Of a stretch of DNA of 64,000 nucleotides, positions 18,660-28,549 are shown piece by piece. The stretch is taken from NCBI RefSeq assembly GCF_009193295.2, contig NZ_CP059973.1, positions 2,542,001 through 2,606,000 of the forward strand. The letters are read 5' to 3'. Numbering within the stretch: position 1 is the stretch's first letter; every line of letters begins with the position of its first letter. A program made the position numbers and the translations under genes. This DNA is from Bacteroides luhongzhouii (GTDB lineage Bacteria; Bacteroidota; Bacteroidia; Bacteroidales; Bacteroidaceae). A model generated the notes under the pieces. It was given only the letters and a program-made list of their open reading frames with translations. It was not told where the DNA came from and searched no databases.

Positions 18660-19456
18660 ATGACCAAAATAACAGTATTGACTACAGACATCAATGTAGT
18701 GTCTATTAATAACGAAGATTATATCTGCATTACTGACATGCTAAAAGCCAAAGATGGCGATTTCTTCATACCAGACTGGCTGAGAAACAGGAATACACTG
18801 GAATACCTCGGTATATGGGAGCGGTTGTATAACCCAGGATTTAATTATGGCGAATTCGCCACAATTAGAAATCAGTCGGGGTTGAACAGTTTCAAAATCA
18901 GCGTGAAAGAATACGTGGAGAAGACCCATGCTATCGGTATTTAAGCGAAAGCCGGAAGATATGGAGGCACCTATGCATACAAGGACATCGCATTTGAATT
19001 TGGAATGTGGATTAGTGCTGAATTTAAAATCTATTTAGTCCGCGAGTTCCAGCGCCTTAAGGAGCAGGAACTCGCGCAACTGGGCTGGAGTGCCAAGCGA
19101 GAACTGTCGAAAATAAATTACCGCATCCACACCGATGCTATCAAACAAAACCTTATCCCGGCAGAAGTCACACCACAACAAGCCTCCCGCATCTACGCCA
19201 GCGAAGCCGATGTGCTGAACGTTGCCATGTTCGGCCCACTGCCCTCGAATGGCGCGATGCGCATCCCGACCTGAAAGGAAACGTCCGCGACTATGCCACG
19301 GTGAACGAATTGATTTGCCTCTCGAACATGGAGAATCTGAATGCCGTATTCATAGGAGAAGGACTTCCTCAGCACGAAAGGCTTGTCCGACTGAACCGGA
19401 TAGCTATCCAGCAGATGCAGATACTGGAAGATGTAAACAAGAAGTACCTCAAGTAG
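18660..19456 (+). pseudogene. KilA-N domain protein, disrupted by a stop codon and a frameshift
   Basis: The first part (18660-18944) reads INNEDYICITDMLKAKDG and is the start of a KilA-N DNA-binding domain of the phage antirepressor type. A TAA at 18942-18944 interrupts it, but the same frame continues at once with AKAGRYGGTYAYKDIAFEFG and MWISAEFKIYLVREFQRLKE, typical of the rest of the domain. Near 19245 the frame shifts: the first frame ends at 19274, while another frame continues WRDAHPDLKGNVRDYATVNE, then LICLSNMENLNAVFIGEG, to a stop at 19454-19456. There are thus two separate lesions in a gene of about 265 codons. A promoter-like box and a terminator still flank it. Such genes are often carried by phages and integrative elements, so it is probably a horizontal relic. 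Confidence 0.8.
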
Positions 19457-19511
19457 CTGCTTTTACCAGAATGAACCGATAGATTTTTAGCACGGCAACT
19501 ATAATAGTTTT

Positions 19512-19560
19512 CGTCCCGCCCCGCACACCGACTTGTGTGTGGAGTGGGACGTTTTCGTTT
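19512..19560 (+). terminator. GC-rich terminator hairpin after the KilA-N remnant
   Basis: CGTCCCGCCCCGCACAC (19512-19528) pairs with GTGTGTGGAGTGGGACG (19535-19551) with a few mismatches and is followed by GTTTTCGTTT. It is strikingly GC-rich for this neighbourhood, which fits foreign origin of the KilA-N gene. Confidence 0.65.
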
Positions 19561-19640
19561 ACGGCAAGCCATGTACCCCTACATGTACGGATTCGGCTTC
19601 CTACCAAATAACAATGCTTGATTTACAATGTGTTATCAAT

Positions 19641-19680
19641 GAAAAAAGGGATGCATCTATGAAGACGCATCCCTTTTTTC
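19641..19680 (-). terminator. Bidirectional terminator, end of the SusC/SusD operon
   Basis: GAAAAAAGGGATGC (19641-19654) pairs perfectly with GCATCCCTTTTTTC (19667-19680), giving T-runs on both strands. It lies 31 bp beyond the stop of the last SusC gene on the minus strand. Confidence 0.85.
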
Positions 19681-19711
19681 ATTAATACTACTATGAGTAT
19701 TTATCAGTTTA

Positions 19712-22700
19712 TTAGAATGTAAGTTGTACTCCTAAGTTAAACACGCGCTGGTTCATGTATGCATCACCGGCGGAGTTGGACTTGATTTCCGGGTCTTGTT
19801 GATACTTATCAAAACTTGTCCATGTAAACATGTTGTAAGCATTGAGATAGACACGGAGGTTTGTAAGCCATGAAGGCAACACTTTTGTGGGCACTTGATA
19901 GGAGACGTCGATGGTTTTCAAGCGGATGTACCAAGCATCAATCAACCAAAAGTCGGACATATACGCTGCTGCGCTGTTTACAGTTGACGGATTGCTTGTT
20001 AAGCGCGGAAATTCGATGGCTTCACCGTTCAGGTAGCGTTCCAATGTCCAGCGTTTCTGGTGTAGAGGTTGGAATTGACTCTTGAAAGGTTCGATACCTG
20101 TGCCGTTTACCGAGAAACTGTAGTTGAACGAACCTTGGAAGAGTACGCTCACTGACAATCCTTTCCACGAACCACCGATTGTCCATCCCAGTGTGGTGTT
20201 GGGTAAGTTTGGCTTACCAATAGCTCCCTTGTCGAAGTCGTTGATAACACCGTCTCCGTTCAAATCTTTGTATTTCAAGTCGCCGGCTTGGATAGGCACG
20301 TCGGTATTGGGCACAGCCGGTGCATTTGCGGCTCCTGCATGAATCAAGTCCACTTCTTCAGGTGTATAATAACCTATCCAAGTGTAACCGAATGGTTGGC
20401 CGATAGGACGACCTGTTGCCGACAACCAATCGTATCTTTGTTGTGCTTCGGCATTAAATTCTACCTTATTCTTAGCATACGAGAATACGAAGTTGGTATT
20501 GAAGTTGAACTCACCGAAACGGTCTTGATAACCAATCTGTCCGTCGAAACCCATATTGCTGGTGCGTGCCACGTTGATAGGTGAAGTACCCACACCTAAG
20601 ATCTGCGGTATGTCATTGCGTTTCACAAGCTGATTATATCGTCTATCGTAGAACCAGTCGAAAGTGAATGAGAAGCGATCGAATGCATTGAAGTCGAGAC
20701 CTATGTCAAACTTCTTGGCTTCTTCCCATGTCACACTGCTATTACCAAGGTCACCTTCCGTAATAGCAGTGGAAGTGACATCGCTTTGTCCGAAATTATA
20801 AGCATTATCAGTTGCTGTATATATCTGGTTGTAAAGGTAGCGGTTACCCATAGCTACGTCCGAACCAACAATACCATACGAAGCTCTGATTTTCAATAGT
20901 TGGATGAAAGAAATGTTATCCTTGAAGAACGATTCTTCGGAGATACGCCAACCCACGCCAATAGCAGGGAATATTCCGTAGCGGTGTCCTTCGGCGAAAC
21001 GGTCGGTACCGTTGTATGCAACATTGAAGTCGACCAGATATTTATCTTTATATTTGTAACCTACGGTAGCGGTAAGGCCCTGAAAGTTTTCGGGAATCTT
21101 TTCTCCTGTATCGTTTGGATTTTTTTCTACGGTACGGCTTTGGCGGCTATACAGTAACGTGGCACTAACGTCGTGTATTCCATTGAATACGCGTGCATAG
21201 TTGATGGAGGCCTGAACATCCAGATTTTTCACAGCCTGGTTGGTTCCGGCCGTCAGAGCATACTGTGAATAAGCATATTGACGGTTGGGATTGATGTTGT
21301 ACTGATCCGTAGTAGGATCGTAGTGGTAGGTAGGGTACGCATCTTTTCCCCGGTTCACCTTGCGGAAGACTTCGTCGATAGTAGAATAAGCTATGCGTGC
21401 ATTGGCCGACAATCCTTTGGTGAGCCAATCCATCTTCCAGTTCACACCGTAGAGAATGTTGTTATCGTTACGGCGTGTACGCGTGTAACCTTCGTTAGCC
21501 AAACGTGCATTCAATGTAGGTCCGTAACCGTCCACATCTGAAAGGTAAGCATACGATCCGTCCGGATTGAGTACCGGTGCCGAGTAGGGGTGCATAGCGG
21601 TGAAATTGTAAATCTCGCCTGTAGCATTCAGACTACTCGGTTCGTTGATATTCATGAAGCGTGAACTGAAGTCCAGGCGCATAGTCAGATTATCAGTAAC
21701 TGTAAAGTCCAAGTTGGTACGGTAGTCAAAACGGCGGTAAAAATAGCCGGTATTCACATCGTCATCCGCTTTAGCAAAGTTACGAACCAAACCACCTTGT
21801 GAGAAATAACCGCCGGAAACAAAGTATTTCAAACGTTTGGTACCGCCCGATACGTCGACATTGATGTTCGACTGCATAGCCGATTTTTTGAACACTTCAT
21901 CGTACCAGTTTACATTAGGATGCCCGTATGGGTCGGAACCGTCTTTAAACAGTTCCAAATCATGTTGTGTAAACATTTTAGTCAAACCATCGTTAGTACG
22001 TGCCTCGTTGACTAACAGGGCGGTGTTGTATGAGTCTAAGAAGTTGGGTTTACGGACAGGTATCTGACCGCCGGCTTCTGCACGCACATGGATCACTGGT
22101 TTTCCTTCTTCACCGCGACGTGTCTTGACTACCAACACACCGTTAGCGCCCTTGATACCATAAATAGCAGTAGTGGATGCATCTTTCAATATAGATATGC
22201 TTTCAATCTCATTGACATTGATTTGCGACAGCTGTTCGTAACTGTATTCCACATCATCAACCATAATAAGCGGTTTGTTACCGTCCTCATTCAAGGAGCT
22301 GACACCACGGATGAAGAAATCGGAAGCATCTTTTCCCGGCTGACCGGAACGTTGCTGACTGAAGAAGCCGGGCAGTTTACCCGATAATGTATTCTGCAAG
22401 CTACTTGTAGGAACTCTACGCAATTCGTTGGCTTGAATACCGCTCACGGCACCGGTCAGAGTGATACGTTTCGCGCTACCGCGACCTGTGATAACAACTT
22501 CGTTCAGGTTGTTGGCTTCGGAAACCCTCAATGCGATATTCAGTGTGCGCTGATTCGTTATTGCGACTTCCTGATTTTGATAGCCTACAAACGAAAATAC
22601 CAATGTTTCGCCGCGTTTCACTTCCAGCGAATATTTTCCATCTATATCGGTGATGGTACCCCTTCCGGCTCCCTTTACCAGAATACCCGCCCCGATAAGC

Positions 22701-22807
22701 GGTTCGTTGCTTTCCCCATCAATAATGGTACCGCTTATCGTAAACGATTGGGAGTATGCCTGTACAATGCAGAGGAGGCACAAGAATGTTATAATTACTC
22801 TTTTCAT
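19712..22807 (-). CDS. SusC-like TonB-dependent outer-membrane transporter (full-length)
   Basis: A 1031-aa SusC-family protein with signal peptide IITFLCLLCIVQAYSQ. It has the N-terminal carboxypeptidase-regulatory-like domain (FTISGTIIDGESNEPLIGAG to about residue 105), then the plug (LRRVPTSSLQNTLSGKLPG, SISILKDASTTAIYGIKGANG near 205). The 22-strand barrel follows and ends in aromatic QLTF, as outer-membrane proteins do. SusC proteins import glycan oligomers together with a SusD lipoprotein lid. It is the last gene of a six-gene operon, 6 bp after a SusD gene, which is unusual because SusC normally precedes its SusD. The first SusD in the operon or the immediately preceding one may be its partner. 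Confidence 0.93.
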   Translation of the reverse strand: MKRVIITFLCLLCIVQAYSQSFTISGTIIDGESNEPLIGAGILVKGAGRGTITDIDGKYSLEVKRGETLVFSFVGYQNQEVAITNQRTLNIALRVSEANNLNEVVITGRGSAKRITLTGAVSGIQANELRRVPTSSLQNTLSGKLPGFFSQQRSGQPGKDASDFFIRGVSSLNEDGNKPLIMVDDVEYSYEQLSQINVNEIESISILKDASTTAIYGIKGANGVLVVKTRRGEEGKPVIHVRAEAGGQIPVRKPNFLDSYNTALLVNEARTNDGLTKMFTQHDLELFKDGSDPYGHPNVNWYDEVFKKSAMQSNINVDVSGGTKRLKYFVSGGYFSQGGLVRNFAKADDDVNTGYFYRRFDYRTNLDFTVTDNLTMRLDFSSRFMNINEPSSLNATGEIYNFTAMHPYSAPVLNPDGSYAYLSDVDGYGPTLNARLANEGYTRTRRNDNNILYGVNWKMDWLTKGLSANARIAYSTIDEVFRKVNRGKDAYPTYHYDPTTDQYNINPNRQYAYSQYALTAGTNQAVKNLDVQASINYARVFNGIHDVSATLLYSRQSRTVEKNPNDTGEKIPENFQGLTATVGYKYKDKYLVDFNVAYNGTDRFAEGHRYGIFPAIGVGWRISEESFFKDNISFIQLLKIRASYGIVGSDVAMGNRYLYNQIYTATDNAYNFGQSDVTSTAITEGDLGNSSVTWEEAKKFDIGLDFNAFDRFSFTFDWFYDRRYNQLVKRNDIPQILGVGTSPINVARTSNMGFDGQIGYQDRFGEFNFNTNFVFSYAKNKVEFNAEAQQRYDWLSATGRPIGQPFGYTWIGYYTPEEVDLIHAGAANAPAVPNTDVPIQAGDLKYKDLNGDGVINDFDKGAIGKPNLPNTTLGWTIGGSWKGLSVSVLFQGSFNYSFSVNGTGIEPFKSQFQPLHQKRWTLERYLNGEAIEFPRLTSNPSTVNSAAAYMSDFWLIDAWYIRLKTIDVSYQVPTKVLPSWLTNLRVYLNAYNMFTWTSFDKYQQDPEIKSNSAGDAYMNQRVFNLGVQLTF

Positions 22808-22813
22808 AAGATA

Positions 22814-24592
22814 TTACCAATTAGGGTTTTGAACCATATTCTTATTTTTTATTACTTCCGAATAAGGAATCGGATAGAAATAACGTTTATTGTCCCATTG
22901 TACATTGAGCACAGCTTGCGGAACGTAGGTCGTGGAAGTCTGTGATTTAGTGATGTACATTCCTTGAATAGGCTGTGCATAGACCTGTTCGGCAAGTCGC
23001 CAACGACGAATGTCCCAATAGCGATGCTCTTCAAAAGCCAATTCAATGCGGCGTTCATTCTGAATCACTTTGCGCATTTCGGCTTGCGTCAAATTATGTG
23101 TCAGCCCATTGGTTGTTAGTCCATACAAATTCTTTTCACCAGGTTCGATACCTGCACGTCGACGCAGGGCGATGATAGCATCATATACTGCTTGTGAAGG
23201 AGTAGACAAATATTCGTTTTCGGCTTCGGCAAAATTCAGAAGTATTTCGGCGTAACGGAACATCACCCAGTTGTGTTGTGTGTCTTGATATTCGTTGGCT
23301 GCTTCGAAATCACCCATAAACTTACGCATGTAATAACTCGTGAGCGAGTATGACGAACCAAGAGGATTATTGGCTCCACCCTGCCATGTTTCCATCGTAG
23401 AGTTCACCCATGACGAACCATTGTGTATAATGGTATATTCCAAACGTGGATCACGTTGTGCGTAAGGAAGCTGTTCATCGTACTTATATTTACCTTCTTT
23501 GATGAAGTGACCGTCTTTCATAAGGAACGCATCGACTAAATTCTGTGTGGGATTGGTGCGGCCGTTTCCTTGTTTGGCACCGCTAAGTCCCAACGGACCG
23601 TTAGCTGTTTCCACCGTCTTATCCATTGCGTTTTCACGGAAGAAGATAACTTCTTTATGTTCGTTTGAATACCAATTGGTAAATACATTCTTGAAATTAT
23701 CGTCAAGTCCCATGATAGCTCCGTCACCTGTTCCGTACGTGTTAATAAAGTTGCGGGCGGCATCGGCGGCTATTTTCCAACGTTCGCGATCATAAGAGGC
23801 ATATCCTATCAACTCATTACCAGATTCAATGGGCTTTTCGTTGAATAACGGACTTGCTGCATAGAGCAATACACGAATCTTCAGTGCCTGGGCAGCCTGT
23901 GTGTTTACTACGTGTGCGCTAGCGGCGGCGTCAGGTAGTGGCAGCGAACGAAGGTCATCTTTGATATCGTCAAGCTCACTTACAATATACTTGATACATT
24001 GCTCGAACGTGCTACGTGGCAATTCGATGTTTTCGTTCAATTCGTACACTTTATCACCGATAATGGGCACTCCACCGTAGCGCTTTACCAATTCAAAATA
24101 GAAGTAAGCACGCAGGAACCGGGCTTCGGCTTTCATAGAATCATTGAGCCTGCGTGTATTACCGAGTGCATCAGTGTAAGTAGTGTTGAAAGGTACTACG
24201 TCAATGCCACTCAACAGAATGTTTACGCGGCGAATCACCAAATAAGGGTCGCTCCAAATCATATCCGAGTTAATAAGATTGGAGGCACTGTAACGTCCGA
24301 TGGCCAGTTTGTATACATCAGACTCGGACGAATAGACAGAGAGCGCATCATCGGAAGCGGCATCCAGATAGTCACCATTTACACCGTTGTGTCCATTGCG
24401 CATGTAATAGTAAATGCGGTTGAGATACTTACGTACGACAGTTCCGTTGGAGTCGGTCCTCGAGAAGAGGTAATCTTCTGTAAACATATCTACAGGCGTA
24501 CTCTCATAACTGTCTGTACATGCGGCAGCACTCAATAACAGCATAAATGCTCCTACTGCCCATGTGCCATATTTATTTTGTTTCATATCCAT
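22814..24592 (-). CDS. SusD-like glycan-binding lipoprotein
   Basis: A 592-aa SusD/RagB-family protein with a lipoprotein signal (lipobox SAAAC near residue 25). It has the family's SusD-like N-terminal helical region (AEARFLRAYFYFELVKRYGGVPII near 155-180) and the C-terminal signature MFRYAEILLNFAEAENEY near 440 followed by ERRIELAFEEHRYWDIRRW near 510. SusD proteins sit on the cell surface and cap SusC, binding the glycan. The start could also be the ATG two codons in (24586). It lies between two SusC genes: 9 bp after the stop of the shorter SusC and 6 bp before the full-length SusC. Confidence 0.93.
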   Translation of the reverse strand: MDMKQNKYGTWAVGAFMLLLSAAACTDSYESTPVDMFTEDYLFSRTDSNGTVVRKYLNRIYYYMRNGHNGVNGDYLDAASDDALSVYSSESDVYKLAIGRYSASNLINSDMIWSDPYLVIRRVNILLSGIDVVPFNTTYTDALGNTRRLNDSMKAEARFLRAYFYFELVKRYGGVPIIGDKVYELNENIELPRSTFEQCIKYIVSELDDIKDDLRSLPLPDAAASAHVVNTQAAQALKIRVLLYAASPLFNEKPIESGNELIGYASYDRERWKIAADAARNFINTYGTGDGAIMGLDDNFKNVFTNWYSNEHKEVIFFRENAMDKTVETANGPLGLSGAKQGNGRTNPTQNLVDAFLMKDGHFIKEGKYKYDEQLPYAQRDPRLEYTIIHNGSSWVNSTMETWQGGANNPLGSSYSLTSYYMRKFMGDFEAANEYQDTQHNWVMFRYAEILLNFAEAENEYLSTPSQAVYDAIIALRRRAGIEPGEKNLYGLTTNGLTHNLTQAEMRKVIQNERRIELAFEEHRYWDIRRWRLAEQVYAQPIQGMYITKSQTSTTYVPQAVLNVQWDNKRYFYPIPYSEVIKNKNMVQNPNW

Positions 24593-24601
24593 CGTTTTTT
24601 A

Positions 24602-27445
24602 TTAGAAGTTAAGATTGATTCCAGTCGTAATGGTGCGCTGTAACGGATAGCTGGTGAAGGTAACTTCAGGGTCTTGCAAGCGGGTACGTGACCATGTGAG
24701 TAAATTTTGTCCCTGTACAAATATCTTCACGCGCAGTCCGCCTAAGTAATTACGGCAGAAGTTTTCGGGTAGTTTGTACGATACGGTAGCGTTCTTGAGA
24801 CGAATATAGTTGCCGTTCTGTACAAAGAGTGAAGAGTTCCAGTTGTTTCCGTAGTTGTACATATTGCCTCCGGCAGTCAGTCTCGGATACGTAGCTGTTT
24901 CAGCTGTTTCGGGTGTCCAACGATTCAGAAGATTGGTGTAAGCTTGTCCGTAGCTTTGTCCGATCACTTGGAATCCTTCGAGCAACGTGCGGTCGCTATT
25001 ATATAAGTCGCGGTTGTAAGCACCTTGGATAAGTGCTGTAACTTCCAACCCTTTCCATTCAAAGCCTAAATCAATACCAAAATAGCAAGTCGGTTTGTCG
25101 CCACCAATCACAGTACGGTCGAATTCGTTGATTTCGCCGTCACCGTTCATGTCTTTGTATTTCACGTCACCCGCTTGAATATTGTTGAAGCCGTTCATTA
25201 CGGGATATCCATCGGCTATATCTTTAGCTGTGAGGAATCCGGTAGCTACCAATCCGTAGATGGCACCGGTGGGTTGACCTGTCATTTTCAGATAGTCGTA
25301 AGGTACATATTGCTCGTCCATGAACAACCGTTTGTTCTGTTCCATACTCCAGTTGGCTGATACATAATAGTTCACCTTACCGATGTGATCTTGCCAGCTA
25401 AGTTGTGTTTCCAATCCGTAGTAACGTGTTTTTCCGATATTTTCTGTCGGATAAGCAATACCTAATAATTGGATGCTCTTACCACGTGATTGCAATATAT
25501 CGTAGTAGTAGTCATTGTAATAGTCAGCCGAGAAAGTCAACCGGTTCTTTAATAAGGTTAAATCTAAACCTACATTGACTTTCCTTCCTTTTTCCCATGT
25601 CAGGAGGGTATTTGCCAATGGGGATATTTCCGACACTGAACCTCCGTTGCTCATGGATGTACCGTTGCTATACCAGAATCCGCCATCTTCATTGTATCTC
25701 TTTAAGTAGCTGAAGTATCCGGCATTGTCGATTCCGTTTCCTGTATGACCGTAGGTGGCACGTAACTTGAGTTGGTCTATCTTTGATGCTTCCATAAACT
25801 TCTCTTTGCTGATATCCCAACCCAGACCTACTGCCCAGAATGTTCCCCAGCGACGTCCATTGTCATAGCGGTTGTAATAGCTTTCCGTTACGGCTGCTTG
25901 CGCGAAGTATTTGTTATCGTAATTGTATTCAACTTTCTGTCCGATGTTCGACGGAATCATAGGCAGGTCGTAGTTGTTGAGTATGGTACGTGTATCGCCC
26001 CAAAGTGAAGCTTTCACACCATGCATACCGAATTGGCGTTCCCAGTCTACATACATTTTGCCATACATATATTGGTACGTTGATACTGAACGGTAACTAT
26101 TGGTTTGTGAACTTACATCTCCATACTTGTCATAAGCCTCGTTGCCTTGTTGGGTTATGCTGTATTGAAATACTTGTGCCTGTTTGGTACGAACGATAGC
26201 GTTGCGCACTTGCGATGAGATGTTTCCCGTTGCACCAACTGAAAGTCCTCTCACCAATTTGTCGAAGTCATATTTCAAATTAATGGTTCCTACGACGTCG
26301 CGGGTATTGCTTGAGATATATCCCGAACCAGTGGTCTGTGCATAGAGGTTTTGGGTATACGAAGCGTTACCACCATACGTACCGTTGGGATTTAAGACGG
26401 GATAAGCATTGTTGGGAGTCTGCCATACGTTGCTCAAAAGGTCGCTGTATCCTGTCCCCGAAATACCTCCAGGTTGGTTTCCTTCTTCTATACGTCCCAT
26501 TAAGGACATGCTTACCTTAAATTCATCTGTCACGTTGATGTTAACCTTCGATGTGATGAGATACCGGTTGTACTTGAAATTGGTGTTGTAGCTATTAGCA
26601 TCGCTCGTCTTGAACAATCCGTTTTCGCTGTAATATCCCAAACTTACAAAGTATTGAGCCACCCGTCCGCCACCTGTTACATTCAGGTTATAGGCTTGCG
26701 ACGTAGTAGAATTATTCATAATAGCATCTTTCCAATTTACGTCGGGATGCAGATAAGGGGAAGTTCCATTGCGATAGGCTTCGAAATCATCATACGTATA
26801 GAGTGGTGATTTGCCATCATTGAGCAATGCTTCGTTGAGCAGATAAGCATATTGATAAGCCGAAAGTGGATTTGGGCCGGATTTCAATGCACTGGATATA
26901 CCAAACTTTCCGGTGAGTGAGAGATGGAAACCACCTTTTGCATCAGGATTTTTGGTAGTAATAATCAATGCACCACGTGAACTGCGCATTCCTAAAAACA
27001 TATTGGAAAGGGCATCCTTTTGAATGGTAACCGATTCAATGGCTTCGGGATCTATGGAATACAGGTCACGTTCTACACCGTCGACAATGGCTACAGGCGA
27101 TTGTCCGCGTGCTGAAATGAGAAACTCCGAATTATCTCCGTAGATACCTCCACCTACATTAGGAATAGCTCCCACTATATCGGATTTAGTATTGGCATCA
27201 GTCCGTAACAGTTGCATGCCACGGAAAGGTGATACATTAAGACCTTTCAATCGTCCTTGCAATCCGGTAAGGATGGTAGCTGACTGATATTTTATCAAGT
27301 CGTTGGTATAAACCGTCGAAGATGCTCCTAGGGTATTACTTTTAGTGTGATCCACACTGTCTATCGGTGCATCTTGTGCCTTTAGTGCGACGGCAGCTAT
27401 ACATAGTAGTCCCGTCGTTATCATTTTATACATATTCTGTTTCAT
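24602..27445 (-). CDS. SusC-like TonB-dependent transporter lacking the N-terminal regulatory-like domain
   Basis: A 947-aa member of the SusC family (signal peptide ITTGLLCIAAVALKAQ). After about 40 residues it goes directly into the plug (LIKYQSATILTGLQGRLKGL; SVTIQKDALSNMFLGMRSSRG near 140). The carboxypeptidase-regulatory-like domain that usually precedes the plug is absent. The barrel follows and ends INLNF. Several positions differ from the usual plug consensus, for example ISARGQSP where many proteins read IRG. It directly precedes the 592-aa SusD and probably pairs with it. Its start is supported by the signal peptide and the 21-bp gap to the upstream gene, so the missing domain is not explained by a misplaced start codon. 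Confidence 0.9.
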   Translation of the reverse strand: MKQNMYKMITTGLLCIAAVALKAQDAPIDSVDHTKSNTLGASSTVYTNDLIKYQSATILTGLQGRLKGLNVSPFRGMQLLRTDANTKSDIVGAIPNVGGGIYGDNSEFLISARGQSPVAIVDGVERDLYSIDPEAIESVTIQKDALSNMFLGMRSSRGALIITTKNPDAKGGFHLSLTGKFGISSALKSGPNPLSAYQYAYLLNEALLNDGKSPLYTYDDFEAYRNGTSPYLHPDVNWKDAIMNNSTTSQAYNLNVTGGGRVAQYFVSLGYYSENGLFKTSDANSYNTNFKYNRYLITSKVNINVTDEFKVSMSLMGRIEEGNQPGGISGTGYSDLLSNVWQTPNNAYPVLNPNGTYGGNASYTQNLYAQTTGSGYISSNTRDVVGTINLKYDFDKLVRGLSVGATGNISSQVRNAIVRTKQAQVFQYSITQQGNEAYDKYGDVSSQTNSYRSVSTYQYMYGKMYVDWERQFGMHGVKASLWGDTRTILNNYDLPMIPSNIGQKVEYNYDNKYFAQAAVTESYYNRYDNGRRWGTFWAVGLGWDISKEKFMEASKIDQLKLRATYGHTGNGIDNAGYFSYLKRYNEDGGFWYSNGTSMSNGGSVSEISPLANTLLTWEKGRKVNVGLDLTLLKNRLTFSADYYNDYYYDILQSRGKSIQLLGIAYPTENIGKTRYYGLETQLSWQDHIGKVNYYVSANWSMEQNKRLFMDEQYVPYDYLKMTGQPTGAIYGLVATGFLTAKDIADGYPVMNGFNNIQAGDVKYKDMNGDGEINEFDRTVIGGDKPTCYFGIDLGFEWKGLEVTALIQGAYNRDLYNSDRTLLEGFQVIGQSYGQAYTNLLNRWTPETAETATYPRLTAGGNMYNYGNNWNSSLFVQNGNYIRLKNATVSYKLPENFCRNYLGGLRVKIFVQGQNLLTWSRTRLQDPEVTFTSYPLQRTITTGINLNF

Positions 27446-27466
27446 TATCAGTAGAATATAAGGTTA

Positions 27467-28534
27467 TCACTCGCAATAGAACGTATATATGAATGGTTCC
27501 TTCTGCGGAGGAAGAGGTATATTTAACATTACGAAGTCATCATCAGACTGTGTAACGGAGATAGATCCATCGGCATTAGTGAAGGCATATTCAATACTTA
27601 CAAGCTCTGTTCCTTCAGGTACATTGAAGAACCCTTCCGGCCAGAATGTGATATTGTATGTTTTGGTATACTGATTCTCTCGTTTCATCAGGGTCTTGTC
27701 ACTCTTCTCATTTACGGTATAACGGTGTCCGTCGCTAGCTACCGCCGTTCCTTCAAAATAGATCTTATCGGCCTTGACAAGTGCATTATCCTCGTCCATG
27801 CCTCCTATAAAGCTAAAGGTAACAAAGTCGTTTTGCAATGATGTCAATGGAGTGGTTTTGTTGAAGTGTTCGCTACAGAAGTCAGTAACAAGTCCTTCAC
27901 CTTCTACTACCTCAAAACATCCGGCTTCCTCACATTTCTTTGCATCCGCGCTTGTACTGAAGTTATCGTCAGTACTGTTAATAAAGAATGATGGTTTGAA
28001 ACGCAGATTTTTGTTTCCTACCGGTACACGGACATAGATTGTAAAATGAATCTCCCCTGCAACGCCGTTATAGGGTTTTGTCCAATAGGCTGCCCATTCC
28101 ATATCTTCCAGAATATTGGTACCGACACCGTATTCTTGCATGAGAGCAGCCGACCATGATAATCCTGGTTTATTGCTAGGTTGTTCGGTCGATGGGATAA
28201 GCGTCATGTTTTGCTCACCTATATTCGGATCAAATGTATCCTCTGTGTATGAAACTCTGGCATTTTGTGCCAAATTCCAACTCTTAGGAGCCAAAAAACC
28301 GAAAACAAGTCGTTTGTCATTGCGCGGGTCTCCTTCAACCTTAATATGTCCATGCATTTTGAAAGTAGCAGTCATCCCGGCCTTTGCATAGTTTACGGCT
28401 TTTCCGTCTATCATTTGGGTTATATCGACAGAATCGATAAAGAGGCAACTCATAACGACGAAAGTCATAAGTATAGTTGATAACGCTACGATGTGCCGTT
28501 TGCGTTGAAGCAAGCTGATTAATTTCTTTTTCAT
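27467..28534 (-). CDS. DUF4961-type surface lipoprotein (putative glycan-binding accessory)
   Basis: A 355-aa protein with a lipoprotein signal (VVMSC near residue 30). It resembles proteins annotated as DUF4961, which occur in Bacteroides glycan-utilisation operons. Two beta-rich halves are suggested: about 40-200 (TATFKMHGHIKVEG, EIHFTIYVRVPVGNKNLRFKPSFFI) and about 215-355 (KTYNITFWPEGFFNVPEGTELVSIEYAFTNADGS). The second half resembles a starch-binding or Ig-like fold, which is an inference. No catalytic motif is visible. It lies 15 bp after the DUF5004-type gene and 21 bp before a SusC gene, so it is part of the operon and probably binds glycan at the cell surface (SusE/SusF-like role). 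Confidence 0.7.
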   Translation of the reverse strand: MKKKLISLLQRKRHIVALSTILMTFVVMSCLFIDSVDITQMIDGKAVNYAKAGMTATFKMHGHIKVEGDPRNDKRLVFGFLAPKSWNLAQNARVSYTEDTFDPNIGEQNMTLIPSTEQPSNKPGLSWSAALMQEYGVGTNILEDMEWAAYWTKPYNGVAGEIHFTIYVRVPVGNKNLRFKPSFFINSTDDNFSTSADAKKCEEAGCFEVVEGEGLVTDFCSEHFNKTTPLTSLQNDFVTFSFIGGMDEDNALVKADKIYFEGTAVASDGHRYTVNEKSDKTLMKRENQYTKTYNITFWPEGFFNVPEGTELVSIEYAFTNADGSISVTQSDDDFVMLNIPLPPQKEPFIYTFYCE

Positions 28535-28549
28535 AAAGCGTTATGATTT

